The notes under the pieces are model-generated. The model saw only the letters and a list, made by a program, of their open reading frames with translations, was not told the DNA's origin and did no database searches. The position numbers and the translations under genes were made by a program. Of a DNA stretch of 64,000 nucleotides, positions 8,906 through 17,379 are shown one piece after another; the stretch's first letter is position 1; every line of letters starts with the position of its first letter. Source of the DNA: Curtobacterium pusillum (GTDB lineage Bacteria > Actinomycetota > Actinomycetes > Actinomycetales > Microbacteriaceae); contig NZ_VEIY01000006.1 in the NCBI RefSeq assembly GCF_007680845.1, forward strand, positions 186,001-250,000, written 5' to 3'.

Positions 8906-9657
8906 GCCGACCGGCCCCCACGGTCCTCGTCGTCGTCCCGACGTACGACGAGGCCGAGAACGTCCGCGCCGTCACCACGGCGATCCTGCAGGCGGTGCCC
9001 ACGGCGCACGTGCTGGTCGTCGACGACGGCAGTCCGGACGGCACGGCCGACATCGTCCGCGCGATCCGGGCGGCGGACGAACGGGTGCACCTGGTCGAGC
9101 GCAGCGGCAAGGGCGGCCTCGGCACGGCCTACGTCGCGGGCTTCCGCTGGGGCCTGGAACGCGGTTACCCGCTCCTGGTCGAGATGGACGCCGACGGGTC
9201 GCACCCCGCCGACCGGCTCCCGGCGATGATCGCGGCCGTCACCGCCGACGACGGCGTCGCGCTCGCGATCGGTTCGCGCTGGGTGCCCGGCGGGTCGGTG
9301 GTCGACTGGCCGCTCCGCCGCGAGGTCCTCAGTCGCGGCGCGAACACCTACGCGCGGATCGTCCTCGGGCTCGGCGTGCGCGACGTCACCGCGGGCTTCC
9401 GGGTCTACCGCTCGGACGTCGTCGCCCGGATGGACCTCGGGTCGATCGACTCGAAGGGCTACTGCTTCCAGGTCGACATGACCCTGCGCGTCGACGACCT
9501 CGGTGGTCGCATCGTCGAGGTCCCCATCCGGTTCCGGGACCGCGTGCACGGGGTGTCGAAGATGAGCCGGTCGGTCGTCGTCGAGGCGATGCTGCGGGTC
9601 ACGCAGTGGGGGCTGCAGCGCCGCTTCGGGCGTCGGCGGGCATCCGCGCGTCGGTGA
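8902..9657 (+). CDS. Polyprenyl-phosphate mannosyltransferase (DPM1/Ppm1-like GT2)
   Basis: A 251-residue GT2 enzyme without membrane segments. VVVPTYDEAENV, VVDDGSPDGTAD and the DxD-type MDADGSHPADRLP are the donor-binding and metal motifs of dolichol/polyprenol-phosphate mannose synthases; SKGYCFQVDM and the RFRDRVHGVSKMS segment are also typical. It would transfer mannose from GDP-mannose to a polyprenyl phosphate on the inner membrane face, supplying lipid-linked mannose to GT-C enzymes for glycan or protein mannosylation. The GTG start overlaps the stop of the GT2-GT4 gene (GTGA). manA, which feeds GDP-mannose synthesis, lies 6 kb downstream. The membrane O-mannosyl/N-acyl partner domain of mycobacterial Ppm1 is absent. 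Confidence 0.9.
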   Translation: MSRPAPTVLVVVPTYDEAENVRAVTTAILQAVPTAHVLVVDDGSPDGTADIVRAIRAADERVHLVERSGKGGLGTAYVAGFRWGLERGYPLLVEMDADGSHPADRLPAMIAAVTADDGVALAIGSRWVPGGSVVDWPLRREVLSRGANTYARIVLGLGVRDVTAGFRVYRSDVVARMDLGSIDSKGYCFQVDMTLRVDDLGGRIVEVPIRFRDRVHGVSKMSRSVVVEAMLRVTQWGLQRRFGRRRASARR

Positions 9658-9683
9658 CGCGGTCGCGGTGGCCCGGACGCGCC

Positions 9684-9731
9684 GACGGACTGGAGGCGCG
9701 GTGCGGGGCCGCCCCGCGCCTCCAGTCCGTC
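9684..9731. repeat. Dispersed palindrome, copy 2 (terminator-like)
   Basis: GACGGACTGGAGGCGCGG (9684-9701) and its exact inverse (9714-9731) surround a GC-rich centre. This is the ACTGG subtype of the family. It lies between the convergent mannosyltransferase and secreted three-repeat genes and is probably their shared terminator. Confidence 0.8.
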
Positions 9732-9744
9732 AGGTGGTCGCGTC

Positions 9745-11613
9745 TCAGACGCAGCTGACGTTGTAGTCCTGGTTGCTCTTCACGAACTGCGTCATCGCGA
9801 CCTGGCTCCCGGTGGTCAGCCCACCGGCGGAACACGCCGCCTGGGCGGCAGCGGCACCGTTCTCGCCAACCGCGATCCAACTCGGCAGACCGCGGAGTGG
9901 CCCTGTGGTCACGGACCCCATGATCTGCGAGAACTGGTACTTGGTCGAGTAGATCCCGATGGTCTTGATGCCAGATGCACGCAGCGCCGCAACCATGCCC
10001 TCGACGTCCGCGCGGTTCTGGGCAGCGTAGTTCGAAGCGTCGGTCGACTTCAGCCACGTCGGGCCGTTGTCGCCAGGCGCCGTCTCGACGTCGATCCACC
10101 ACCGGAAGGCAGCGGGCGTGGCAACGCTCCGTGTGTGCGCCGCTTCGTAGGCACGGGCGTAGCCGTACATGTACGAGCAGCCCGCGTCGTATCCGCCCGT
10201 GCACTTGTTGTAGGGGTTCGTTACCGTCTTTCCCGCCGGGTCGAGATTGGTCTTGGGCCAGACCGATGCCCGCTTCCCGGGATTCGCAGCAAGCATGTAC
10301 AGCTGTGCCTTCGGCTGATTCGTCCCACCCGCAGAACCCGCGGCCCACGTCTGCTGTGCGGCGATGCACGGGTTGGACTCGTTGACGAGATTTCCGTTCG
10401 CGCCGACGACGCCGAAGGCCGCTCCGGTTGGCAGGGCCTTGCCGCACTGCGGCCAGGACACGTCGGCGCCGAAGCCCGTGCCGCTGGACCCGTCGACGAA
10501 GTAGCCGGCGACGTCGAGGTCGAGCACCGCCGACCCGCGCGACACCTTGACCTGCACGCGTCGGTCGGTCGACGAGCCGACGACCTTGCTCATCACGAGG
10601 TTCGAGACCGCCTGGCGGGCACCGAACACCTGGGTGGCGACCTGGGCGTCCTGCCCGGACGGGGTGAGGCGGAGGTAGCCCGCGGCCGTGGTGCGCTCGG
10701 TCTCGGCGTTCGCGACCACGGCGGTCGCGGTGCCGGGCACGCCCGCGGTGCCGGTGAGCCGGACGGTCCGGGCGGTCGTCGTGACCGGGCCGGCGTAGGC
10801 GCGGACGGTGTCCATCGGGACGAAGACCGACCCGGAGCTGGTGTTCGCGTAGTAGCCCGCGACGTCCATGAAGATCGTGGCGGTGCCCCGGGAGACCTTC
10901 ACCTGCGCCGCACCACCGTTGAGCTTGACGATGACGAGGTTCGAGATGGTGGTGCCGCGGGTGAAGACCTGCGCGGCGACGACAGCGTCCTTGCCGGCCG
11001 GCGTGACCCGAACGTAGCCGTCCGACGTCGGTGTCCCGACCTCGGTGTTCACGGCCACCGCGGTGGCGTTCGAGGGGATCCCCCCGCGGCCGGCGAGCGG
11101 GACGCGGACAGCCGACGTGCCGACCTTCTTCTGGAAGACCCGCACCGCGTCGAGCGGGGTGTACGTGGCGCCGGAGCCGTTGCCGTAGTAGCCGGACACG
11201 TCGAGGTAGACCGTGCCGCTGCCGGCGGACAGCTTGACCTGGATCCCGCCCTTGGCGAGCCGGACGGTCGCGAGGTTCGAGATCGTCTGGCGGGCGCTGA
11301 ACTCCTGCGTCGCGACCCGCGCGTCGACTCCGCGGGGCGTGACCCGGACGTACCCGGCGGCGGTCGGCTTCTCGACCTCGACGTTGACGACGACGGCGGT
11401 CGCGGTGGACGGGACCCCGGCGGAGCCGGCGATCGTGACGACCCTCGCGGTGGTGCCGACGGCGCCGGACCACACCCGGGTCGTGTCGAGTGGCGTGTAC
11501 CGGCCGGTGGTCGGGGCCGCGGCGTTCGCGGTGGTGCTTGGTCCGACGGCCGCGAAGCCGGTGGCGACGACCACGGCGGCGAGGACGAGGGCGATCCGGT
11601 GCTGCAGGCGCAT
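9745..11613 (-). CDS. Secreted protein: three beta repeats plus GH25-like C-terminal domain
   Basis: A 622-residue exported protein (signal peptide IALVLAAVVVATGFAAVG, cleavage after ANA). Three repeats of about 125 residues follow (YTPLDTTRVW, YTPLDAVRVF and FVPMDTVRAY starts; each ends near LDVSGYYGNG, MDVAGYYANT, LDVAGYFVDG). Residues about 385-622 begin GFGADVSWPQCG and contain WWIDVETAPGDNGPTW, the pattern of glycoside-hydrolase-like TIM barrels (GH25/DUF1906-type) in secreted actinobacterial proteins; a muramidase-like role is inference. The ATG is preceded by GAAGGACC. Codon use differs between halves: the repeats are almost purely G/C-ending, the C-terminal domain uses many A/T-ending codons (GGA, GTA, ACA, GTT, TCT, CCA). 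Confidence 0.8.
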   Translation of the reverse strand: MRLQHRIALVLAAVVVATGFAAVGPSTTANAAAPTTGRYTPLDTTRVWSGAVGTTARVVTIAGSAGVPSTATAVVVNVEVEKPTAAGYVRVTPRGVDARVATQEFSARQTISNLATVRLAKGGIQVKLSAGSGTVYLDVSGYYGNGSGATYTPLDAVRVFQKKVGTSAVRVPLAGRGGIPSNATAVAVNTEVGTPTSDGYVRVTPAGKDAVVAAQVFTRGTTISNLVIVKLNGGAAQVKVSRGTATIFMDVAGYYANTSSGSVFVPMDTVRAYAGPVTTTARTVRLTGTAGVPGTATAVVANAETERTTAAGYLRLTPSGQDAQVATQVFGARQAVSNLVMSKVVGSSTDRRVQVKVSRGSAVLDLDVAGYFVDGSSGTGFGADVSWPQCGKALPTGAAFGVVGANGNLVNESNPCIAAQQTWAAGSAGGTNQPKAQLYMLAANPGKRASVWPKTNLDPAGKTVTNPYNKCTGGYDAGCSYMYGYARAYEAAHTRSVATPAAFRWWIDVETAPGDNGPTWLKSTDASNYAAQNRADVEGMVAALRASGIKTIGIYSTKYQFSQIMGSVTTGPLRGLPSWIAVGENGAAAAQAACSAGGLTTGSQVAMTQFVKSNQDYNVSCV

Positions 11614-11721
11614 GGAGGTCCTTCTCGTGCGAGGGCCGTCCCCCTGACGGCCGCTCGCAGTCTAGGGGGCTCGGTGCCCGCTGCACAGTGCAACCTGGGT
11701 GGACGTGTGTCCCCGGACCCA

Positions 11722-11749
11722 CGGAGCGCCGGGGCGCCCCGGCGCTCCG
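11722..11749. terminator. Perfect 28-base palindrome, terminator candidate
   Basis: CGGAGCGCC (11722-11730), the self-complementary GGGGCGCCCC (11731-11740) and GGCGCTCCG (11741-11749) form an uninterrupted palindrome, followed by a further partial copy to about 11771. It lies downstream of the O-antigen-ligase-like gene (stop 11926) and upstream of the three-repeat gene. No T-tract. Confidence 0.55.
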
Positions 11750-11818
11750 GCGCCCGCGCTCCCGGAGCGCCCGCGATGGAAAGCGTTTCCGGGCGTACCT
11801 GGTCGGAAGATCGGACCG

Positions 11819-11930
11819 GGTACGCCCGGTTCGACCCGGTACGCCCGGATCGACTCGGCACGCCCGCGACTCGGTATGCCCGGTTCGGCCAGGTACGCCC
11901 GCGACTCGGTACGCCCGCGCCCGGGTCAGG
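11819..11930. repeat. Short tandem repeat array, GGTACGCCCG units
   Basis: Six imperfect units of 16-20 bases beginning GGTACGCCCG or GGCACGCCCG/GGTATGCCCG and continuing with TTCGACCC, ATCGACTC, CGACTC or similar. The array occupies the end of the otherwise gene-free stretch 11614-11925 and reaches into the stop codon of the O-antigen-ligase-like gene. The remainder of that stretch holds the palindrome at 11722 and, next to 11614, the presumed promoter of the three-repeat gene; I see no gene in it. Confidence 0.7.
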
Positions 11931-13227
11931 GGCGGGGGAGGTGCCGCCGCCAGGACCGCCGCCGCGCCGCGATGACGAGGACCGCGACGAACACCATGAG
12001 CCCGGCCCCGTGCAGCAGGTAGCTCTCGGCCGCGCTCGTGACCCCGAGGAGCACGAGGACGGCGGCCGGCCAGACGTACGCGACCCCCGGGAACGTCGTC
12101 GCGGTGACCCAGGCCCGGGCGAACGCGAGCAGTGCCGTCACCCCGAGGATGATCGTGCCGGCGAGCCCGATCTGCAGCCAGGCGTCGACGAACGCGTTCA
12201 ACCCGGAGGTGAAGCGCGCACCCGCCGGGTCGATGAACGTCACGTACGGCACGACGGCCTCGTGCGGCCACGTCCCGACCCACCCCCAGCCCTGGATGGG
12301 GAACTGCCCGACGAACACCCGGATCTGCGACCAGAGGTCGAGTCGGGTCGCGGTCCCGCCGGCCGCCCCGATCTCGGCGAGCACCCGGTGCCGGGCGAGC
12401 ACGCCGACGACGATCATCAGGAGCACCGATCCGCCGAGCACGGCGTTCACGACCGGCCTGGTGGTCGGCCGGGCGTGCCGCAGGGACCACAGCGCGAGCG
12501 CGGTCACGGCGAGGGCGATCATCGCGAGCCCGGTGATCGGTGACTGGACGAGCATGAGCGCGATCACGGCGAGGGCCGTCGACCCGATCGCGCGCCACAT
12601 GGTGACGGACCGGGTGAGGAACTCGACGACGAAGGTCACCAGGGCCATCGCGGCGATGAACCCCATGAAGTTCCGGGTCCCACCGATGCCCTGGATCGGA
12701 CCGCCGTACGCGATGTTGCCCTGGATGCCGAAGGCCGGGATCGGCAGGTCGAGGACGAGCCCGGACAGGACCTCGAGCCCGAGCGCGGCGACGAGCAGGA
12801 TCCGGAAGGCGTCCCCGGAGGCCCGGATCACCTGGACCAGGTCCCGCCCGAGCGCCAGGTACAGCCCCAGCCCGATGAAGCAGACGGTCCCCACGAACCC
12901 GCGGAGCGCCACCCAGGAGTACTCGCTCCACAGGACGCTCAGCGCGCAGTACCCGACGAACGCCAGGAGCGACAGCGGCAGCACCCCGTGCCACTCGATC
13001 CGGTAGCGCTGGCCGAGCAGGCTGAGCCCGGCGAGGACGAAGAGCGTGACGAGCACCGCCCACGAACCTGCGCGTCCGACGAGGGCTTGGACCGCGGGCT
13101 GTCCGAACGCGAACAGGACGATGACGGTGGCGAGCGCTTGGCTGAACCGGCCGCCGGCCGAGAACCCGATCCAGGCGGAGAGGTAGCGCCTGGCGAGCAT
13201 GCGCTTCGTCAGCCGTCCGTCCGTCAC
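11926..13227 (-). CDS. O-antigen-ligase-like polytopic membrane protein (copy 1)
   Basis: A 433-residue protein with about 11-12 membrane segments and one large external loop, the layout of the Wzy_C/O-antigen ligase family. The loop holds the family-typical stretch RLDLWSQIRVFVGQFPIQGWGWVG and is followed by LNAFVDAWLQIGLAGTIILG. Such proteins ligate or polymerise lipid-linked glycans at the outer face of the membrane. A paralogue with the same layout is encoded at 14700-16079. I chose the GTG at 13227; a weak -10-like CAAGAT lies 6 bases upstream. The ATG at 13266 is an alternative start. The polymer substrate is unknown. Confidence 0.82.
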   Translation of the reverse strand: MTDGRLTKRMLARRYLSAWIGFSAGGRFSQALATVIVLFAFGQPAVQALVGRAGSWAVLVTLFVLAGLSLLGQRYRIEWHGVLPLSLLAFVGYCALSVLWSEYSWVALRGFVGTVCFIGLGLYLALGRDLVQVIRASGDAFRILLVAALGLEVLSGLVLDLPIPAFGIQGNIAYGGPIQGIGGTRNFMGFIAAMALVTFVVEFLTRSVTMWRAIGSTALAVIALMLVQSPITGLAMIALAVTALALWSLRHARPTTRPVVNAVLGGSVLLMIVVGVLARHRVLAEIGAAGGTATRLDLWSQIRVFVGQFPIQGWGWVGTWPHEAVVPYVTFIDPAGARFTSGLNAFVDAWLQIGLAGTIILGVTALLAFARAWVTATTFPGVAYVWPAAVLVLLGVTSAAESYLLHGAGLMVFVAVLVIAARRRSWRRHLPRP

Positions 13228-13319
13228 GCGTCCATCTTGGCGTACGCACCTCGGGGCTGCCGTCATCGCGGAGCGTCGATATCGCCGATGCGCGATGACT
13301 GGGCTAGCGTCAGCGGACG

Positions 13320-14693
13320 ATGGACCGCACACCGACCTCGACGGCACGGCCGGTCGGCAGCGTCGTCGCCACCGTCGCCGTGGCGATCGGCACGGCACTC
13401 CTGATCTGGTGGCGGCTCGGCCCGGTCACCCGCGGCACCGTCTGGGCGGAGGACGGCGGCGTCTTCCTCCGGGACCGCATCGCCCTCGGCCCGGTCGACT
13501 CGCTCCTGCACCCGTACGCCGGGTACCTGCACCTCGTGCCACGGCTGCTCGTCGACGTCGCCTGGGCAGCCCCGGTCGCGGACTACGCCCGGGTCATGTC
13601 GACCGGCGCGTGCGTGGTCGTCGGCGTCGTCGCGGCCGCGGTGTTCGTCCTCGCGAGGGACTTCGTCCCGGCCTGGCCGCTCCGCCTGCTCCTCGCCCTG
13701 GTGCCGGCCCTCCTCCCGCTCACGCCGTACGAGATCGGCGGCAACGCCGCGAACCTGCACTGGTTCCTGCTCCTCGCCGCGCCGTGGTGCTTCGCGTACC
13801 GGTCGCGGACCTGGTGGGGGAGCGCCGCCGTGGCGGTCCTGACCGCCTTCGTGGTCCTCACCGAACTGCAGACGGTGGTGTTCCTGCCGCTGCTCCTGGT
13901 CGCCTGGCTGCCGCTCCGCGACGCCGCCGGCGCCCCCACCTGGCCGCGCGCGCTCCCGGTGACGGTGGTCGCGCTCGCCGGTGGTACGGCGCAGGTCGTT
14001 GCGGCGGTGACCGACGCGCGGATCTCGCAGCCCGGATCGCCGGCGTTCGCGGACGTCGTCGCCGGCTGGGTGCTCCAACCGTTCGCCGGTGCCTGGGACC
14101 GCGACGTCGGCGCCGCGGTCCGGCTCGTGGTCGCACACGGCTGGGCCGCGGTGCTCGTGCCGCTGGTCGCGGTCGCGCTCGTCGTCGTCGGAGCCCTCGT
14201 GGTCGGGTCGTGGCGCTCCCGGTGGATGGTCGTCGCCCTCGCGGCCGGCTCCGGAGGGGTCTGGTGGGCGGCCCTCCTCGCCAACGGCGGTGCCGCCCAG
14301 GACTGGTCGCACCCGGTCGCCGCGCTCGCCGCCGTCCCGCCGCAGCGTTACGCGGCGGCGTCCGGACTGCTGCTGACGGCCGCGGTCGTGGTCGCCGCGA
14401 GCGTCCTCGTCGGGTGGCGTGGCAGCGCGGGGCCGGCCGGGGCACGGGGGCGGACGGGAGGCGCGGTGCGCGTCGTCGGGGTCGCCGCCGGGTGGTGCCT
14501 GGTCACCCTGGTGGTCGCCGCTGCCGTCGGCAACGCCGGGCCCGGTCCGACGCGGCGGAGCGACGGGCCGGTCTGGGCCGCGCAGCTCCCGGCGGCGGTG
14601 GCGGCGTGCGACGGCGACCGTTCCCGGGTGGTCGACGTCCGGACGGCGCCGTGGTCCGCCCAGGTGCCGTGCTCGCGGCTGCTCAGCGGCTAA
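13320..14693 (+). CDS. Polytopic membrane protein of unknown function (GT-C-like layout)
   Basis: A 457-residue integral membrane protein with roughly ten hydrophobic segments. Between the first two segments is an acidic loop TVWAEDGGVFLRDRI, and the next segment carries YAGYLHLVPRLLVDVAW; an early DG/ED motif in the first external loop is the position of catalytic acids in GT-C glycosyltransferases, so a lipid-linked sugar transferase is possible, but I do not recognise a defined family. It lies between the two O-antigen-ligase-like genes, divergent from one and convergent with the other. Bases 14451-14469 match one arm of the dispersed palindrome exactly and are translated as part of the loop AGARGRTGGAVRVVG. 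Confidence 0.7.
   Translation: MDRTPTSTARPVGSVVATVAVAIGTALLIWWRLGPVTRGTVWAEDGGVFLRDRIALGPVDSLLHPYAGYLHLVPRLLVDVAWAAPVADYARVMSTGACVVVGVVAAAVFVLARDFVPAWPLRLLLALVPALLPLTPYEIGGNAANLHWFLLLAAPWCFAYRSRTWWGSAAVAVLTAFVVLTELQTVVFLPLLLVAWLPLRDAAGAPTWPRALPVTVVALAGGTAQVVAAVTDARISQPGSPAFADVVAGWVLQPFAGAWDRDVGAAVRLVVAHGWAAVLVPLVAVALVVVGALVVGSWRSRWMVVALAAGSGGVWWAALLANGGAAQDWSHPVAALAAVPPQRYAAASGLLLTAAVVVAASVLVGWRGSAGPAGARGRTGGAVRVVGVAAGWCLVTLVVAAAVGNAGPGPTRRSDGPVWAAQLPAAVAACDGDRSRVVDVRTAPWSAQVPCSRLLSG
14451..14469 (+). repeat. Half of the dispersed palindrome inside a coding region
   Basis: CGGACGGGAGGCGCGGTGC is identical over 19 bases to the left arm of the intergenic element; no matching right arm follows. 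It encodes residues in a short hydrophilic loop between two membrane segments. Confidence 0.6.
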
Positions 14694-14699
14694 GCCGGG

Positions 14700-16079
14700 T
14701 CAGCGCGTGGCGGCCCGGCGGAACTCGCGGCGGGCGGGCGGGGTGCGCGGCCCGTCGCCGGTCGACCGCGGTTCGTCGCCGACGAGCACGATCCGCGACT
14801 TGATCGCGATGAGGGCGAAGAGGACCCAGTTGCCCTGGTAGAGCAGCCGCGACTCGGCCACCGACTGCACGAGCAGCGCGACGACGACGAGCAGCGGCAG
14901 CAGGGTCACGGGGTCGAACGGCCGCGGCGTCAGGGTCCGGTCGTACCCGATCCGCGTGGCGGACGCCCACGACCGGCTCAGCGTCGTGACGACGTAGATC
15001 GCGAAGAGCAGCAGGCCGATGATGCCGGTCTGCATCCACACGTCGAGGTACGCGTCGTGCGCCTGCAGGTACGTCACCCCCTTGCGGTGCGCCAGGTCCG
15101 CCAGCGTCGGGATGTCCGGCCACCAGTACCCGATCCAGCCCCAGCCGAAGACCGGGTGCTGGTCGACCAGCCCGAGCACCCGCTGCCAGATCTCACCGCG
15201 CCCGGTGGCGTCGGCACCCTTGCCGAGGAGCTCGGACACGGCACCGCGGGCGAGGAAGCCGACCGCGCCGACGACCACGACCCCGACGAGCACGACGAGG
15301 TAGCGCGGTGTCCGGCGTTCCGTCGGGACCCGTCGGATCCAGAGCGCCACGGCGAGTGCCACCACGACCACGAGCGCAGCGGCCAGCACGGTGGAGGACC
15401 GGGTCAGGGCGAGGACCACGACCGCGACGACCAGCCAGCCGATCGTCCGGTTGCGGCCGATCCGCCCCTCGGCGAACTGGACCGCCACGGCGATCGCGGC
15501 GAGCAGCGCGACCATCGCGAGCAGGTTGGCGTTGCCGGGGAGTCCCTGGATGCGGCCGCCCGTGAAGAGCTCGGCGCGCGAGAAGTAGAAGGCGTCCGGG
15601 ATGTGCGCGTCACCGTAGTGCGTCCAGATCGGCGCGATCGGATGCCGCACGACCACCGCGACGACCGCCTCGAACACGAGCGACAGCATGAGCACCCACC
15701 GCATCGCCAGGCTGATTGCGTCCATGATGCGGCGCCAGGTCAGGGTGGAGGCGATCGTGAACGCGATCGCGGCGCAGATGACCTGCACGGTGATGCTCGC
15801 GACCGTGGCGGGACGCCAGTGCGACCAGACGACGGAGACCAGGCACCAGGCGAGGAAGAACCAGAGGGCGCGCGGGGTGCGGGCGAGTGGTGGCCGGGCC
15901 CGGACCAGGACGGTGGTGCCCCAGACCGCGACCGCCGCCCAGAGGATCCCCGCGCCGACCCAGGTGAGCGTGTTCGGCACGGCGTCACCGGCGAACAGGA
16001 CGAACAGGACGGTCGAGGCGAGGGCGAACGCCTCGCGCTCGGGGACCGTCCCGCGGGACAGCGGCCAGGTGTTCGTCAC
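14700..16079 (-). CDS. O-antigen-ligase-like polytopic membrane protein (copy 2)
   Basis: A 459-residue protein with about 11 membrane segments and a large periplasm-side loop. Family-like features are the loop segment GRGEIWQRVLGLVDQHPVFGWGWIG, LQAHDAYLDVWMQTGIIGLLLF after it, and GGRIQGLPGNANLLAMV earlier. It is a paralogue of the 11926-13227 product and presumably ligates or polymerises a second glycan or acts on the same one. The GTG start lies exactly 6 bases after TAGCCT on the reverse strand, so the mRNA is probably leaderless; it is back-to-back with manA. The tail (GDEPRSTGDGPRTPPARREFRRAATR) is a charged cytoplasmic extension. Confidence 0.85.
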   Translation of the reverse strand: MTNTWPLSRGTVPEREAFALASTVLFVLFAGDAVPNTLTWVGAGILWAAVAVWGTTVLVRARPPLARTPRALWFFLAWCLVSVVWSHWRPATVASITVQVICAAIAFTIASTLTWRRIMDAISLAMRWVLMLSLVFEAVVAVVVRHPIAPIWTHYGDAHIPDAFYFSRAELFTGGRIQGLPGNANLLAMVALLAAIAVAVQFAEGRIGRNRTIGWLVVAVVVLALTRSSTVLAAALVVVVALAVALWIRRVPTERRTPRYLVVLVGVVVVGAVGFLARGAVSELLGKGADATGRGEIWQRVLGLVDQHPVFGWGWIGYWWPDIPTLADLAHRKGVTYLQAHDAYLDVWMQTGIIGLLLFAIYVVTTLSRSWASATRIGYDRTLTPRPFDPVTLLPLLVVVALLVQSVAESRLLYQGNWVLFALIAIKSRIVLVGDEPRSTGDGPRTPPARREFRRAATR

Positions 16080-16085
16080 GACGTC

Positions 16086-16111
16086 AGGCTACCGGGGTCC
16101 GCCGCTAGGCT
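16086..16111. promoter_or_regulatory. Back-to-back -10 elements of two leaderless genes
   Basis: On the reverse strand TAGCCT (16091-16086) is 6 bases from the GTG at 16079; on the forward strand TAGGCT (16106-16111) is 6 bases from the manA ATG at 16118. With normal -10 to +1 spacing both transcripts would start at the start codon. No convincing -35 hexamers. Confidence 0.5.
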
Positions 16112-16117
16112 CGTCCC

Positions 16118-17326
16118 ATGTTCCTCGGCATCACGAACACGCCCCGCGACTACGCCTGGGGGTCCGTCACCGCGATCCCGGAGCTCCTCGGACGCACGGT
16201 CACCGGCGCCCCGCAGGCCGAACTCTGGCTCGGGGCGCACCCCGGCAGCCCGAGCGTCGTGGTGAACCCCGCCATGGTCGGCGGCGCGGACACGCTCCTC
16301 GACTGGATCGCGGCCGAGCCGGAGACCGCGCTCGGCCCGCAGCGCGCCGGCTTGCCGTTCCTCCTCAAGGTCCTCGCGGCGGCCGCACCGCTCTCGCTGC
16401 AGGCGCACCCGACCCCGGAGCAGGCGCGTGAGGGCTTCGAGCGCGAGGAAGCCGCCGGCGTCCCGATCGACGACCCGGCACGCAACTACAAGGACCCGTT
16501 CCCGAAGCCGGAGCTCGTCGTCGCGCTGAGCGAGCGCTTCGAGGCGCTGAGCGGCTTCCGTCCCGTGGCCGAGACCATCGCCGAGGTCGACGCGCTCGAC
16601 GCCGGGACGGGTCGGCTCGGCCCGCTCCACGTCCACCTGCAGCACGGGCTCGAGGACACCGTGCGCTGGCTCGAGACCGCCGACGCGTCCGCCCTCGCGG
16701 TCGTCCAGGCCGCCAGCGACCTCGCCTCGGCACTGCCCGACGACGCGCTGACGCCGAACACCGCGACCGTCCGGGACCTCGCCGCGGCCTACCCCGGGGA
16801 CCCGGGGATCGTGGTCTCGCTCCTCATGCACCGCGTCACCCTCGCCGCCGGGGAGGCGATGTACCTGCCCGCCGGGAACATCCACGCCTACCTCGACGGG
16901 CTCGGCATCGAGCTGATGGCGCCGTCCGACAACGTCCTCCGCGGCGGCCTCACGCCGAAGCACGTCGACGTCCCCGAGCTCCTGCACGTGCTCGACTTCA
17001 CCGCCCACCCGGCGCCGGTGCTCAGCCCCGAGCCGGTCGACGCCGGCGTGGAGCGGTTCGCACCGGACGGCGTGGGGTTCTCGCTGCTGCGGGTCTCCGG
17101 CGACGGCCGTCCGGTCGGCACGGGTGGCGGGGGCGTCGCTCCGCTCGTCGGTCCGTCGATCGCGATCTGCACCGCCGGCGCGGTCACCCTCGTCGGGGCG
17201 ACCTCGGCGACCCTGCTCCGCCAGGGCGAGTCCTGCTACATCACGCCGGACGAGGGCGACGTCACGGTCGAGGCCGACGGCGGCAGCGGCCTGGCGTCCA
17301 CGGTCTTCATCGCGACGGGTGCGTGA
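16118..17326 (+). CDS. manA: Mannose-6-phosphate isomerase, class I
   Basis: A 402-residue type I phosphomannose isomerase that interconverts fructose 6-phosphate and mannose 6-phosphate in the cytoplasm, the entry to GDP-mannose. Family markers include the N-terminal DYAWGS, LLKVLAAAAPLSLQAHPTPEQA (with the Zn-binding Gln/His pair), NYKDPFPKPELVVALS and LPAGNIHAYLDGLGIELMAPSDNVLRGGLTPKHVDV (Zn ligand His and catalytic Arg region). Length is usual for the family. The ATG lies 6 bases after TAGGCT. In many actinobacteria manA sits with the DUF3499 and phosphomannomutase genes; here it is next to the ligase-like gene and galE, and no phosphomannomutase is seen. Confidence 0.95.
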   Translation: MFLGITNTPRDYAWGSVTAIPELLGRTVTGAPQAELWLGAHPGSPSVVVNPAMVGGADTLLDWIAAEPETALGPQRAGLPFLLKVLAAAAPLSLQAHPTPEQAREGFEREEAAGVPIDDPARNYKDPFPKPELVVALSERFEALSGFRPVAETIAEVDALDAGTGRLGPLHVHLQHGLEDTVRWLETADASALAVVQAASDLASALPDDALTPNTATVRDLAAAYPGDPGIVVSLLMHRVTLAAGEAMYLPAGNIHAYLDGLGIELMAPSDNVLRGGLTPKHVDVPELLHVLDFTAHPAPVLSPEPVDAGVERFAPDGVGFSLLRVSGDGRPVGTGGGGVAPLVGPSIAICTAGAVTLVGATSATLLRQGESCYITPDEGDVTVEADGGSGLASTVFIATGA

Positions 17327-17379
17327 ACCCGCAGCGCGTGGCGGTCTGACGGCGGAGCGCTTCCGCTAGCGTGGCGAGC

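Noticed and set aside
11819..11930. Tandem GGTACGCCCG array considered as CRISPR
   Set aside because: Units are 16-20 bases with no spacers of uniform length and no cas genes.
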